Origin: Micromonospora arborensis
GTDB lineage: Bacteria > Actinomycetota > Actinomycetes > Mycobacteriales > Micromonosporaceae
NCBI RefSeq assembly: GCF_003205615.1
Contig: NZ_PYBV01000001.1
Coordinates: 171,383-235,382 of the forward strand
Direction of reading: 5' to 3'
DNA: 64,000 nucleotides
The notes under the pieces were generated by a model, which was not told the DNA's origin, made no database searches, and was given only the letters and a program-made list of their open reading frames with translations. Below are positions 1 to 8,627 of the stretch, piece by piece. Positions within the stretch are counted from its first letter, which is position 1. Each line of letters opens with the position of its first letter. Both the position numbers and the translations under genes were made by a program.

Positions 1-74
1 CGCGCGCCCTGCACCCGGATCAGATCATGGCTGTCGGCAACGTGCGGCGCGGACGGCTGGGTGGCCGTGCTCAT
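1..74 (-). CDS. UvrA-like ABC-type ATPase, N-terminal fragment (cut by window edge)
   Basis: Only the first 25 residues are present, from an ATG at 74-72 with a GGAG ribosome site 5 nt upstream. The readable end, ADSHDLIRVQGAR, resembles the opening of actinobacterial UvrA paralogues, which continue into a Walker A ATPase. These drug-resistance-associated UvrA-like proteins are stand-alone two-ATPase-domain proteins. The gene follows a VOC gene and an AraC gene on the same strand and is probably the last member of that operon. Nothing of the ATPase core is visible, so this is recognition of a short N-terminus plus context only. Confidence 0.55.
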   Translation of the reverse strand, partial: MSTATQPSAPHVADSHDLIRVQGA

Positions 75-101
75 CGTGTCTCCATCTGTCGTGCCGGAAT
101 G

Positions 102-512
102 TCAGCGCAGTTCCTGGATGCGGACCATATTGCCTGCGGGGTCCCGGAAGGCACAGTCGCGTACGCCGTACGGCTGCTCGGTCGGCTCCTGGACGACCTC
201 GGCGTCGCTGGCCTCCAGCTTGGCGAAGGTGGCGTCGAGGTCGGGGGTGGCCAGGTTCACGCCGAAGTAGCTGCCCTTGGTGACCAGTTCGAGAATGGTC
301 TGGCGCTCGTCGTCGGTGATGCCGGGGGTGGCGGCCGGCGGGTGCAGGACGATCGACGTCGTGGGCTGGCCGGCGGGCCCGACCGTGATCCAGCGCATCC
401 CGCCGTAGCCGACATCGTTGCGCACCTCGAAACCGAGGGTGTCGCGGTAGAAGGCCAGGGAGGCGTCGGGGTCGGTGTGCGGAAGGAAACTCGAGTGAAT
501 GGTGATGTCCAT
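102..512 (-). CDS. VOC (glyoxalase/bleomycin resistance) family protein
   Basis: This 136-residue protein is the usual size for a single VOC-fold protein made of two beta-alpha-beta-beta-beta halves. The N-terminal half carries DPDASLAFYRDTLGFEV and the C-terminal half ends PYGVRDCAFRDPAGNMVRIQE, both typical of the superfamily. Such proteins bind a metal or a drug, or act as lyases and dioxygenases; the substrate cannot be told here. The start is the ATG at 512, five bases after the AraC stop at 518. The order AraC, VOC, UvrA-like suggests a small stress or drug-response operon. Confidence 0.85.
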   Translation of the reverse strand: MDITIHSSFLPHTDPDASLAFYRDTLGFEVRNDVGYGGMRWITVGPAGQPTTSIVLHPPAATPGITDDERQTILELVTKGSYFGVNLATPDLDATFAKLEASDAEVVQEPTEQPYGVRDCAFRDPAGNMVRIQELR

Positions 513-517
513 GGCCG

Positions 518-997
518 TCACGCTAGTTGCGACCTCGTGACCTGCGCTTCTCGATTCCTGATCGGTCTGGTCACCTGCTTCGCCAGGCAGGATGGCATCC
601 CCGCCGTCGCCTGCGCCGACTGGCGGCGGTAGACGCTGGGCGGCACGCCGACCAGCTCGGTGAAGCGGGTGCTGAAAGTGCCCAACGACGAACAGCCGAC
701 CGCGAAACAGACCTCGGTGACACTCAGGTCGCCACGACGCAACAGCGCCATCGCCCGCTCGATCCGCCGCGTCATGAGATAGCTGTACGGAGATTCGCCA
801 TAGGCGAGCCGGAACTCGCGGCTGAGGTGCCCGGACGACATGTGCGCGCCCCGGGCGAGCGCCTCGACGTCCAGCGGAGACGCGTACTCCCGGTCGATCC
901 GGTCGCGGACCCGGCGCAGCCGCGCGAGGTCGCTGAGTCGCTGCGTCGCGTCGGGTTTGCTGGTCACCTGGAAAATCGTGCCACAACCCCCCGTCAA
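518..997 (-). CDS. AraC family transcriptional regulator
   Basis: This 159-residue DNA-binding protein is mostly the AraC double helix-turn-helix, at about residues 25-125. The first helix region reads LDVEALARGAHMSSGHLSREF and the second VTEVCFAVGCSSLGTFSTRF followed by VGVPPSVYR. There is no separate ligand-binding domain. The longest reading starts at a TTG overlapping the TGA of the upstream LigD-type gene. A GTG at 967 (149 aa) is an alternative, and neither has a strong ribosome site. It probably regulates its own operon with the VOC and UvrA-like genes. Confidence 0.88.
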   Translation of the reverse strand: MTGGCGTIFQVTSKPDATQRLSDLARLRRVRDRIDREYASPLDVEALARGAHMSSGHLSREFRLAYGESPYSYLMTRRIERAMALLRRGDLSVTEVCFAVGCSSLGTFSTRFTELVGVPPSVYRRQSAQATAGMPSCLAKQVTRPIRNREAQVTRSQLA

Positions 998-1953
998 TCG
1001 GCCTGCCGCCGGGCGCGGGCCCGGCGCTTTCCCTCGTGCATGGCCTGCACCCGGGCCACCGGGATGGTCCGGCCCTCGGCCACCAGGTCAGCCGGGAGCG
1101 GCTGCGGCGCCGGCATCAGCGCGGCCCACGGATCACCGTCACCGAGCAGCGCCGGCGCGGTCCGGATGGTGAAGTCGGCGGGGGCCACCTCGGTCAGGTC
1201 GGCCCAGTCGACCGGGAAGGAGACCGGCGTCCCGGGGCGAAGTCGAGGGCTGTACGCCGCCGCCACGGTCGCCCCGCCGGCACGGGTCGCGTCCACGAAG
1301 ACCCGGCCACCCCGGTCCTCCTTGATGTACGCCGTGGTGGCCAGCGCCGGGTCGAGCCGCTCGGCGCGGACGGCGAGCGCCCGGGTGGCGGCGGCCAACT
1401 CCTCCGCCGTGGGCTCGTCGGCCACCGGGACGAAGACGTGCACGCCCTTGGCGCCGCTGGTCTTGACCGCACCGGCCAGACCGGCATCGGCGAGGGCCTG
1501 GCGGACCAGCAGGGCTGCGCCAACCGCCGCGCGGAAGCCGTCGCCCTCCGGCGGGTCCAGGTCGAGCACCAGGTGGGTTGGACGGTGCGGGTCCGCCGCG
1601 GTGGCCAGTGTCGGGTGGTACTCGACCGCCCGCTGGTTGGCGAACCAGAGCAGGGTGCGCCGGTCGTCGCAGAGCGCGTACGAGATCTCCCGCTGCGACG
1701 CCTCGGCCCAGACCGGCACCCGGCGGACCCAGTCCGGGGTGTAGCGGGGCAGGTTCTTCTGCATGAACGGCGGCTGGCCGGGGCGGACCCGGATCACCGA
1801 CAGCGGCCGGCCCCGCAACTGCGGGAGGATCCGCGCACTGACCGCGTCGAGGTAGTCCACCAGGTCACGCTTGGTCGCGTCATCGCGGTCGGACAGCGGC
1901 TGGTCCAGGTTGGTCAGGGCCACGCCGTCCCGGGTCTCGTCAGCCTCGCTCAC
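994..1953 (-). CDS. LigD-type polymerase (primase-like) domain protein
   Basis: This 319-residue protein corresponds to the polymerase domain of bacterial non-homologous end-joining LigD, an archaeo-eukaryotic-primase-fold enzyme that adds nucleotides at double-strand breaks. The acidic catalytic pair sits in DLDPP at residues 131-135. SGAKGVH at 166-172 is the conserved nucleotide-binding motif, and FVDATR near 220 supplies the third acid. No ligase or nuclease domain is attached and no Ku gene lies in the window, so it is a stand-alone PolDom protein as in many actinobacteria. The start is GTG. Its stop overlaps the TTG start of the AraC gene. Confidence 0.9.
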   Translation of the reverse strand: MSEADETRDGVALTNLDQPLSDRDDATKRDLVDYLDAVSARILPQLRGRPLSVIRVRPGQPPFMQKNLPRYTPDWVRRVPVWAEASQREISYALCDDRRTLLWFANQRAVEYHPTLATAADPHRPTHLVLDLDPPEGDGFRAAVGAALLVRQALADAGLAGAVKTSGAKGVHVFVPVADEPTAEELAAATRALAVRAERLDPALATTAYIKEDRGGRVFVDATRAGGATVAAAYSPRLRPGTPVSFPVDWADLTEVAPADFTIRTAPALLGDGDPWAALMPAPQPLPADLVAEGRTIPVARVQAMHEGKRRARARRQAD

Positions 1954-1984
1954 CCGACCACCCTCCCGGCCTCGCTGCCGTCGG

Positions 1985-3469
1985 TCAACTGGACGCGGCG
2001 CTTTGGTACGGATCGACTCCGGTACCCACCGCGGCCGTGCCGGACGGATCGGCGGCCGACGACGGCCCGGCCGAGCGTCGGTGCAGGGTGGTCAGCGCGA
2101 CCAGCAACGCGGCCAGCACGAGTCCGGCAGCCACGGCGAACGCCGTCCGGTAGCCGCCGGCCAGCGCGGCAGTCTCGGTCCAGCCGGCGGCCCGCAGGCC
2201 GTCACTGCGAGCGGCGGCCAGGGTGGCCAGCGCGGCCAGGCCGACCGCGCCGCCGATCTGCTGGGTGGTGTTAGCCAGGCCGGAGGCGAGCCCGGCGTCC
2301 GCGTCGGTCGCGCCGGCCATGGCCAGGGTGGTGACGGCCGGCAGGGTCAGACCGCCGGCCACCCCGAAGACCAGCATCGCGGGGAGTACGTCGGCGACGT
2401 AGGCACCGTCGGCGGGCAGCCGGGCGAGCAGCAGGAAGCCGATGGCTGCCAGGCCGAGCCCGGCCAGCAGCATGGTCCGGGCCCCCCAGCGGGCGATCAG
2501 CCGACCGGCCAGGCCGAGCGACACCACCGCGATCACGACCGGGGTGGGCAGGAAGGCCCAGCCGGTCGCGGCCGCGTCCAGCCCGAGCACCAGTTGCAGT
2601 TCCACGGCGAGCAGGAACTGGAAACCGAAGTACGCGCAGATCATGAGGAACTGCACGGCGTTCGCCGCCACCAGACCCGGAACCCGCAGCACTCGCGCCG
2701 GCAGCAGCGGGGTCGCCGCGACCCGTTGACGTAGCGCGAACCCGCCGAGCAGCAACGCCGCGAGGGCCACCGCGCCGAGGGTTCGGGGGCTGGTCCAGCC
2801 GTGCTCGCCCGTCCCCACGATGCCCAGCACGGCGGCCATCAGACCGGCGGTGGCGAGTAGCGCGCCGGGCAGGTCCAGGCCGGCCCGCAGGCCGATCCCC
2901 CGTTCGGCGGGGAGCCTGCGGACGGCCGCGAGCAGGATGGCCGCCCCGATCGGCAGGTTGACCAGGAAGATCGCCCGCCACCCGGCCACCTCGGTGAGCA
3001 CCCCGCCGGCGACGGTGCCGACCGACGCACCGGCCGCGCCGGTGAAGCTGAAGACGGCGATGGCGCGGGCACGCTCGGCCGGTTCGGGATAGAGCCGGAC
3101 GATCATGCCGAGGCTGACCGCCATGGCCAGCGCCCCGCCGACGCCCTGGCCGAACCGCGCGAGCACCAGCAGGGCCGGCCCGGTGGCAACGGCGCAGGCC
3201 AGTGAGGCCAGGGTGAACAGCGCGACGCCGGCCAGGAAGACCCCCCGCCGGCCGAGCAGGTCGCCGAGTCGGCCGGCGAGCAGCAGCAGCCCGCCGAACG
3301 CGACGAGGTAGGCGTTGACCACCCACGCCAGGCCAGCCGCGGTGAAGCCCAGATCGCGTTGCACGGCGGGCAGCGCCACCGCCACGACGGTGCCATCCAG
3401 GATGATCATCAGGCTGCCGGCGCAGAGTACGAGCAGCGCTGGCCAGCGGGACGGAACGACGCGGTCCAT
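1985..3469 (-). CDS. MFS drug exporter, DHA2 (EmrB/QacA-type) family
   Basis: This 494-residue polytopic membrane protein has the length and hydrophobic pattern of 14-helix DHA2 proton-coupled drug exporters. The first helix carries the family signature SLMIILDGTVVAVALPAVQRDLG, followed by LGDLLGRR, the motif A loop between helices 2 and 3. The ATG at 3469 is chosen because AGGAGG lies just upstream; an in-frame start 17 codons earlier would run into the promoter. It is divergent from an HxlR regulator across 77 bp, a common repressor-exporter arrangement, so drug- or metabolite-induced expression is likely. The substrate is unknown. Confidence 0.92.
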   Translation of the reverse strand: MDRVVPSRWPALLVLCAGSLMIILDGTVVAVALPAVQRDLGFTAAGLAWVVNAYLVAFGGLLLLAGRLGDLLGRRGVFLAGVALFTLASLACAVATGPALLVLARFGQGVGGALAMAVSLGMIVRLYPEPAERARAIAVFSFTGAAGASVGTVAGGVLTEVAGWRAIFLVNLPIGAAILLAAVRRLPAERGIGLRAGLDLPGALLATAGLMAAVLGIVGTGEHGWTSPRTLGAVALAALLLGGFALRQRVAATPLLPARVLRVPGLVAANAVQFLMICAYFGFQFLLAVELQLVLGLDAAATGWAFLPTPVVIAVVSLGLAGRLIARWGARTMLLAGLGLAAIGFLLLARLPADGAYVADVLPAMLVFGVAGGLTLPAVTTLAMAGATDADAGLASGLANTTQQIGGAVGLAALATLAAARSDGLRAAGWTETAALAGGYRTAFAVAAGLVLAALLVALTTLHRRSAGPSSAADPSGTAAVGTGVDPYQSAASS

Positions 3470-3501
3470 GAACCCCTCCTTGGTGCACGATTTGTTACCG
3501 A

Positions 3502-3518
3502 GGTCATCGTCTGTGACC
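3502..3518. promoter_or_regulatory. Inverted repeat in the MFS/HxlR divergent promoter region
   Basis: GGTCA and TGACC are separated by 7 bases in the centre of the 77-bp divergent intergenic region. Winged-helix HxlR proteins bind short dyads of this kind, so this is a candidate operator for the adjacent regulator. The arms are only 5 bp, so chance occurrence is possible. Confidence 0.4.
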
Positions 3519-3546
3519 ATGGACCGGAGCGGAAGGAGGCACTTTG

Positions 3547-3978
3547 ATGTCCCAGAGGAACAGCGATGTGTCCGCGCCGATCGAGACCGAGCTGGCCTGC
3601 GCGGCCGAAAACGTGCCGTTCACCCCGGGTCAGGCTCGGGCGTGCACCGTCCGCGAGGTGCTCGACCGGGTCGGCGGGAAGTGGAGCATCGGCGTTCTGG
3701 TGGCCGCCTCCCACGGGCCGGTGCGCTTCACCGAGTTGGAGCGGCACATCGAGGGGATCAGCCGCCGAATGCTCACGCTGACGCTGCGCAACCTGGAACG
3801 GGACGGCCTGTTGCACCGCACGGTCTACCCGACCGTTCCGCCCAAGGTCGAGTACACCGCCACCCCGATGGCACTGGAGCTGTACGAGTCGCTGGTGGCG
3901 CTGACCACCTGGGCCGAGCGCCACCGCCGGGCCATCGCCGAGGCGCGGACCAGGTACGACGCCGAGCACACCGGATAG
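3547..3978 (+). CDS. HxlR family winged-helix transcriptional regulator
   Basis: This is a 143-residue MarR-like winged-helix repressor. The HxlR core starts at about residue 30 with VREVLDRVGGKWSIGVLV and continues through FTELERHIEGISRRMLTLTLRNLERDGLL. The wing is PKVEYTATPMALEL. AAGGAGG seven bases before the ATG at 3547 fixes the start; a TTG directly before it is less likely. One Cys at residue 19 could be a redox or electrophile sensor, as in some HxlR proteins, but this is inference. It probably controls the divergent MFS exporter and itself. Confidence 0.92.
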   Translation: MSQRNSDVSAPIETELACAAENVPFTPGQARACTVREVLDRVGGKWSIGVLVAASHGPVRFTELERHIEGISRRMLTLTLRNLERDGLLHRTVYPTVPPKVEYTATPMALELYESLVALTTWAERHRRAIAEARTRYDAEHTG

Positions 3979-4012
3979 CACCGCCGGGTGTGGTGAACGC
4001 CACCGCTTCCGT

Positions 4013-4028
4013 CTGACCGATCGGTCAG
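4013..4028. promoter_or_regulatory. TetR operator, copy 1 (perfect 16-bp palindrome)
   Basis: CTGACCGATCGGTCAG is a perfect palindrome of the TGACC-N4-GGTCA type bound by many TetR repressors. It lies 46 bp before the TetR start and is repeated exactly 19 bp downstream. Confidence 0.85.
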
Positions 4029-4031
4029 GGT

Positions 4032-4047
4032 CTGACCGATCGGTCAG
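4032..4047. promoter_or_regulatory. TetR operator, copy 2 (perfect 16-bp palindrome)
   Basis: This is the second identical CTGACCGATCGGTCAG, 27 bp before the TetR start codon. The two copies are 19 bp centre to centre, so they do not lie on the same face of the helix. Repressor binding here would block transcription of the tetR-mmpL operon. Confidence 0.85.
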
Positions 4048-4073
4048 GCATGCTGGTCTGCGGGGGTGGACCG

Positions 4074-4664
4074 ATGATGGCGAGAGCGGTGTCCGAAACG
4101 CACGGCGAGATCCTCGCCGCGGCGGCGCGACGATTCGCGGTGACCGGCTACCGGGGCACCTCCCTGCAGGACATCGCCCGCGAGGTCGGCTGCTCCAAGG
4201 CCACCGTGCTCTACCACTTCGCCAACAAGGAAGCCCTGCTCGCCGAGCTGATGGCACCGGCCATCGCCGTGCTGCAGGACCTCGACGACCAACTCACCGA
4301 CCTGACCGGCGCGGCCGCCCAGGAGGTCGCCGCAACCGGCTTCGTCGACCTCGCGGTCCGGTTCCGACGCGAGATCGCGGTGCTGCGCGGCGAGTTCCCG
4401 GAGCTGCTGTGCCAGCCACCCTTCGCGCACATCCAGCGGATCTCCGAACGGCTGCGGGACGCGTTGGCCGGGCACTCCGACCGGCCGGGACCCCGGATCG
4501 CCGCGCTCGTGCTGCTCGCCGGCATCTCCGAGGCATGCGCCGAGTTCGTCGACATCCCCGACGACGAGTTGCGCGCCGCCCTGCTCACCCTCGTCCGGCG
4601 GGCCATCGAACCCGTCGACGCACACCTGCCCCGACAACCCACGACCGAGGACAAGGACTCCTGA
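4074..4664 (+). CDS. TetR family transcriptional repressor of the adjacent MMPL transporter
   Basis: This 196-residue protein has an N-terminal TetR helix-turn-helix at about residues 8-55, with TSLQDIAREVGCSKATVLYHFANKEALL. The all-helical C-terminal ligand and dimer domain ends in a hydrophilic tail. The ATG at 4074 has GGGTGG five bases upstream. An upstream ATG at 4050 would put its start inside the operator region and is less likely. The stop codon overlaps the ATG of the MMPL gene, so the two are co-transcribed. Two identical palindromes just upstream strongly suggest autoregulation with release by a transporter substrate. Confidence 0.92.
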   Translation: MMARAVSETHGEILAAAARRFAVTGYRGTSLQDIAREVGCSKATVLYHFANKEALLAELMAPAIAVLQDLDDQLTDLTGAAAQEVAATGFVDLAVRFRREIAVLRGEFPELLCQPPFAHIQRISERLRDALAGHSDRPGPRIAALVLLAGISEACAEFVDIPDDELRAALLTLVRRAIEPVDAHLPRQPTTEDKDS

Positions 4665-6874
4665 TGGCCACCCTGCTCTACCGGCTCGGCCGGGGCGCGT
4701 TGCGCCGGCGACGGCTCGTCGTCGCGCTCTGGCTCGTCGTACTCGTCGTCGCCGGCCTGGCCGCGGCGACCCTGCGCGGCCCGACGGCGAGCAACTTCAC
4801 CATGCCCGGCACCGAGAGCCAGCGCGCGCTCGACCTGCTGACCGAGCAGTTCCCCGCGGCCAGCGGCGCCACCGGCACCATCACGATCAAGGCACCCGCT
4901 GACGGCCAACTGACCACCCCGCAGGGCCAGGCCGTGGTGCAGGAGCTCGTCCAGCAGGCCTCGGCACTGCCCGGCGTGGTCGGCGCGGTCAACCCGTTCC
5001 AGGTCGGCGCGGTCACGCCCAACGGCCGGTACGCGCTGGTCCAGGTCCAGTTCGCGACCGGCGGGGACGACGTGACCGACGCGCAGCGCACCGCGTACGA
5101 GCAGGTTGGCGCTTCGGCCAGGGCACAGGGTTGGCAGGTCGCCCCGGGTGGCGAGGTGCTGGGTGGCGAGCCGGAGATCGGCTCCACCGAGGCGCTCGGC
5201 GTACTCGTCGCCGCGATCGTCCTGATCATCACGTTCGGCTCACTCGTCGCGGCCGGAATGACCATGCTCAACGCGCTGATCGGCGTGGGCGCCGGAATGG
5301 CCGGGCTGTTCGCGCTGAGCGGCGCCGTCCAGCTCACCAGCACCGCCCCGATCCTGGCGCTGATGCTCGGCCTCGCGGTCGGTATCGACTATTCGCTGTT
5401 CATCACCTCCCGGCACCGGCAGAACCTGCTCGACGGCCTGTCCCCGGAGGAAGCGGTCGGCCGGGCCGTGGGCACCGCCGGCTCCGCGGTGGTCTTCGCG
5501 GGCGCCACCGTGGTCATCGCGCTGGCCGGGCTTGCCGTGGTGGACATTCCGTTCCTCACCGTGATGGGTCTCGCCGCCGCCGGCACCGTCACCGTCGCGG
5601 TCCTCGTCGCGATCACCCTCCAGCCGGCACTGCTCGGCTTCGCCGGTCGCCGGGTACTCCCCCGTCGGCTGCGCGCCGTCGCCACCGACGACACGGTTGC
5701 CGGCACCACCGCACCGGCCCAGCAGACGGACACCGCGACCGAGGACCAGTCCCGGTTCGGGTTCCGCTGGGCGCGGCTGGTCACCCGATTCCGCGTACCG
5801 GTCATCCTGGTCGGCCTGCTCGGCCTGGGCCTGCTCGCGCTGCCCACGCCGGACATGCGGCTGGCTCTGCCGGGCGCCTCGACGGCGGCCGTCGGCTCAC
5901 CCGCCCGGGTGGCGAACGACCTGACCACCGAGGGTTTCGGAGCGGGCTTCACCGGCCGGCTCGCGGTCGTGGTCGCCGGTGACACGCCACAGGCCACCTC
6001 GGCCGCCGTGCCGCAGGTGACCGCGCTGGTGCAGCGCACCAAGAATGTTCTCGCGGTCGCGCCGGCCCAGCTCAGCCCGGACGGCCGGACCGCGCTGCTC
6101 GGCGTGATCCCGAAGACCGGCCCGACCGACGAGGCCACCGAAACCCTGGTCCACGACATCCGCGGCTCGGTCGGCGGGATCCGCGACGCGGACGTGCTCC
6201 TCACCGGCGTCACCGCGATCGGCATCGACGTCTCCGAGAAGCTCTCCGACGCGCTACCGATCTACCTGCTGCTGGTGGTCGGGCTGTCGGTACTGCTGCT
6301 GATGCTGGTGTTCCGCTCGCTGCTGGTGCCGGTCAAGGCCGCGCTGGGCTTCCTGCTCACCGTCGCCGCCACGTTCGGCATCACGGTGGCGGTCTTCCAG
6401 CAGGGACACCTCGCCGACCTGGTCGGACTGGACACGCCGGGCCCGCTGATCAGCTTCCTGCCGATCCTGCTGATCGGCATCCTGTTCGGGCTCGCGATGG
6501 ACTACGAGGTGTTCCTGGTGTCCCGGATGCGGGAGGACTTCGTACACGGCAAGTCCGCCCGGCAGGCCACCATCAGCGGCATGGGACACGGCGCGCGCGT
6601 GGTCACGGCCGCCGCACTGATCATGATCTCGGTCTTCGGGGGCTTCGTCTTCCTGGAGGACCCGGTGATCAAGTCGATGGGCTTCGCGCTCGCCATCGGT
6701 GTCGCCATCGACGCGTTCGTGGTCCGGATGACCATCGTCCCGGCGGTGATGTCGCTGCTCGGCGACCGCGCCTGGTGGCTGCCGAGGTGGCTCAACCGCG
6801 CTCTCCCCAACGTCGACATCGAAGGCGAAGGCCTCCGCACCCACCTGGAAGACCGCACCCCGACGCACGTCTGA
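4664..6874 (+). CDS. MMPL/RND-family membrane transporter
   Basis: This 736-residue inner-membrane protein has the duplicated RND plan: one N-terminal helix, an extracytoplasmic domain, and a cluster of helices, all repeated. The first helix is VVALWLVVLVVAGLAA. The first cluster carries LMLGLAVGIDYSLFITSRHRQ and the second LLIGILFGLAMDYEVFLVSRMRE, the paired GxxxDY elements used for proton coupling in MMPL proteins. Actinobacterial relatives export lipids, siderophores or drugs. It is translationally coupled to tetR by a one-base TGATG overlap, and a strong hairpin follows the stop. Confidence 0.93.
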   Translation: MATLLYRLGRGALRRRRLVVALWLVVLVVAGLAAATLRGPTASNFTMPGTESQRALDLLTEQFPAASGATGTITIKAPADGQLTTPQGQAVVQELVQQASALPGVVGAVNPFQVGAVTPNGRYALVQVQFATGGDDVTDAQRTAYEQVGASARAQGWQVAPGGEVLGGEPEIGSTEALGVLVAAIVLIITFGSLVAAGMTMLNALIGVGAGMAGLFALSGAVQLTSTAPILALMLGLAVGIDYSLFITSRHRQNLLDGLSPEEAVGRAVGTAGSAVVFAGATVVIALAGLAVVDIPFLTVMGLAAAGTVTVAVLVAITLQPALLGFAGRRVLPRRLRAVATDDTVAGTTAPAQQTDTATEDQSRFGFRWARLVTRFRVPVILVGLLGLGLLALPTPDMRLALPGASTAAVGSPARVANDLTTEGFGAGFTGRLAVVVAGDTPQATSAAVPQVTALVQRTKNVLAVAPAQLSPDGRTALLGVIPKTGPTDEATETLVHDIRGSVGGIRDADVLLTGVTAIGIDVSEKLSDALPIYLLLVVGLSVLLLMLVFRSLLVPVKAALGFLLTVAATFGITVAVFQQGHLADLVGLDTPGPLISFLPILLIGILFGLAMDYEVFLVSRMREDFVHGKSARQATISGMGHGARVVTAAALIMISVFGGFVFLEDPVIKSMGFALAIGVAIDAFVVRMTIVPAVMSLLGDRAWWLPRWLNRALPNVDIEGEGLRTHLEDRTPTHV

Positions 6875-6885
6875 CCCCAACCGAC

Positions 6886-6923
6886 AGTGGAGGTGTGGTG
6901 CCCGAGGGTGCCACACCTCCACT
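6886..6923. terminator. Bidirectional terminator between convergent genes
   Basis: A perfect 13-bp stem (6886-6898 with 6911-6923) begins 11 bases after the MMPL stop. It ends 3 bases before the stop of the convergent erythromycin-esterase-like gene. There is no T-run, as is usual in high-GC actinobacteria. Confidence 0.8.
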
Positions 6924-6926
6924 ACG

Positions 6927-8183
6927 TCAGACGCCTGCTGGGTAGGTCTCCATCTCGCCGGGGGCTGCCGGGACCTGCAGCGGGTGCAGGGCGGTGGTTT
7001 CGTCGCACCAGATGAAGGCGTCGTAGCGGTCACCCAGCCGCGTCGGCACGTAGTTGCCCCAGGACTCGAAGGACGGGTCGTAGACGACCCCGATCGCCCG
7101 GTGGTCCGCGGTGTCGGTCACCCAGCCTGGCTGGTCGTCCCCGCCGAAGATCAGCACCGCTCGCTCCGGCATCAGTTCGTGCAACCGCCGCTCGACCGAC
7201 CCCTGCCGGGCCGGCGGCACCACCATCGACTCGGGAGGCGACCCCCACCGGGGAGCGGCGATCACCGTGCCCCGGTAGCTACCGAAGCCGATCAGGGCCA
7301 CCGCGTCGTCACCGTGCCGTTCCCGGGCCAACTGACCAATGTTGACCATCCCGTCCGCGGCCATGTCGGTGGCCCGGGCATCCCCGACGTGCGTGTTGTG
7401 CGCCCAGACGATGCCTCGGGCTTCCGGGCCGTACCGGTCCAGTAGCCGATCCAACGTGTCCTGCATGTGGGTGTCCCGGATGTTCCACGAGTCCGGCCCG
7501 CCGGCCACCATCGCCCGGTAGTAGCGCTCCGCGCCGGCCACCACCTCCGCGTTCTGCCAGGCCGAGAAGCGATCCGGACCGTCGTTGAGGGCGTGTTCGC
7601 GGGTCCGGGCGAGTAGCCGGACGACCTCCTCCTCGCAACGGGCGGAGACGAACCGGCTGGCCGCGCCGTACTCCTCGACCCTCTTGCCGTACGGCTCGAA
7701 GCAGCGGTACGCGTCCTGCGCCGCCTCCAGCGACGTCGGGTCCTCCTCCCCCAGGTAGTCGAAGATCGCCTGCATCGACTCCCAGAGGCTGTACACGTCG
7801 AGCCCGTGGAACCCGGCGCGCTGATCCTCCGGACGCTCCACATTCCAGGCCCGCAGCCAACTGGCGAACCGGGCCACCTCGGCGTTGGCCCACATCCAGG
7901 TCGGCCACCGCTCGAACTGCTCGAGCGCGAGTTGCGGCTCGAGTGCGCCGCCCGGCGCGGCGGTCACCGAACGGTGCACCCGGTCACAGTCCGGCCAGTC
8001 GCCCTCAACGGCGACGAAAGAGAAGCCGCACTCCGCGATCAACCGGCGGGTGAGCTGCTCACGCAGCCGGTAGTAGTCGTAACTGCCGTGGGTGGACTCG
8101 CCGATCATCACCACCCGGGCGTCCCGAACGCGCTCCAGCAACGGGTCGAAGTCGCTCGGCGCGCCGAGCCGCTGAACCAGCAT
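6927..8183 (-). CDS. Erythromycin esterase family protein
   Basis: The protein has 418 residues from the ATG at 8183; a GTG at 8240 would add 19 residues. It matches the erythromycin-esterase-like family (EreA/EreB fold, TIKI/ChaN-like hydrolases) with VVMIGESTHGSYDYYRLREQLTRRLI near the N-terminus. That stretch holds the Glu and His of the active site. Further family segments are VAVEGDWPDC, FHGLDVYSLWESM and VWAHNTHVGDARATDM. True Ere enzymes open the macrolide lactone, but most chromosomal actinobacterial members are uncharacterised, and macrolide resistance should not be assumed. It is monocistronic and convergent with the MMPL operon. Confidence 0.88.
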   Translation of the reverse strand: MLVQRLGAPSDFDPLLERVRDARVVMIGESTHGSYDYYRLREQLTRRLIAECGFSFVAVEGDWPDCDRVHRSVTAAPGGALEPQLALEQFERWPTWMWANAEVARFASWLRAWNVERPEDQRAGFHGLDVYSLWESMQAIFDYLGEEDPTSLEAAQDAYRCFEPYGKRVEEYGAASRFVSARCEEEVVRLLARTREHALNDGPDRFSAWQNAEVVAGAERYYRAMVAGGPDSWNIRDTHMQDTLDRLLDRYGPEARGIVWAHNTHVGDARATDMAADGMVNIGQLARERHGDDAVALIGFGSYRGTVIAAPRWGSPPESMVVPPARQGSVERRLHELMPERAVLIFGGDDQPGWVTDTADHRAIGVVYDPSFESWGNYVPTRLGDRYDAFIWCDETTALHPLQVPAAPGEMETYPAGV

Positions 8184-8311
8184 GCCAGCGGCTACCCGAC
8201 CGCCGCTGCGGCAAACCGTGGGCGCGTCACGGCCCGACACGCCGGCCGCCGGGCCGTCGTGCGGGCCGGTCCGGACGGTGTACGCCCAGCGCGAGCGGGT
8301 AGCCGGCCGAC

Positions 8312-8503
8312 ATGACCGTCACCGGGGTTCAGTTGCAGGAGTACCTGGCCGGGCTCGACTACCCGGTCTCCCGGGAGGACCTGGTCCGCTGGGGGCAGGA
8401 GAACGGGGCAAGCACGGCGATGTTGCAGATGTTGCAGGCGTTGCCGGCGGAGCAGTTCGACTCACCGGACGAGCTGAACGCCGCGCTGACCACCCTCTCC
8501 TGA
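8312..8503 (+). CDS. DUF2795 family small protein
   Basis: This acidic 63-residue protein opens with VTGVQLQEYLAGLDYPVSREDLVRWGQENGA. It belongs to the DUF2795 family of small helical proteins common in actinobacteria, in which LQEYLxGLDYPxSKEDLV is the usual core. The family function is unknown. It lies alone, divergent from the erythromycin-esterase-like gene, with an ATG start. Confidence 0.85.
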   Translation: MTVTGVQLQEYLAGLDYPVSREDLVRWGQENGASTAMLQMLQALPAEQFDSPDELNAALTTLS

Positions 8504-8627
8504 CCTGGTCGAGGTCAGTTCGTTGCTGAAACTCTGACGGGTCTACACGGCGAGGTCGCGTGCATGTCGACGCGAATTCGCCCTGGGTCGCTACCTTTCA
8601 TGATCAACATCCACTTCCTTCGAAGGG

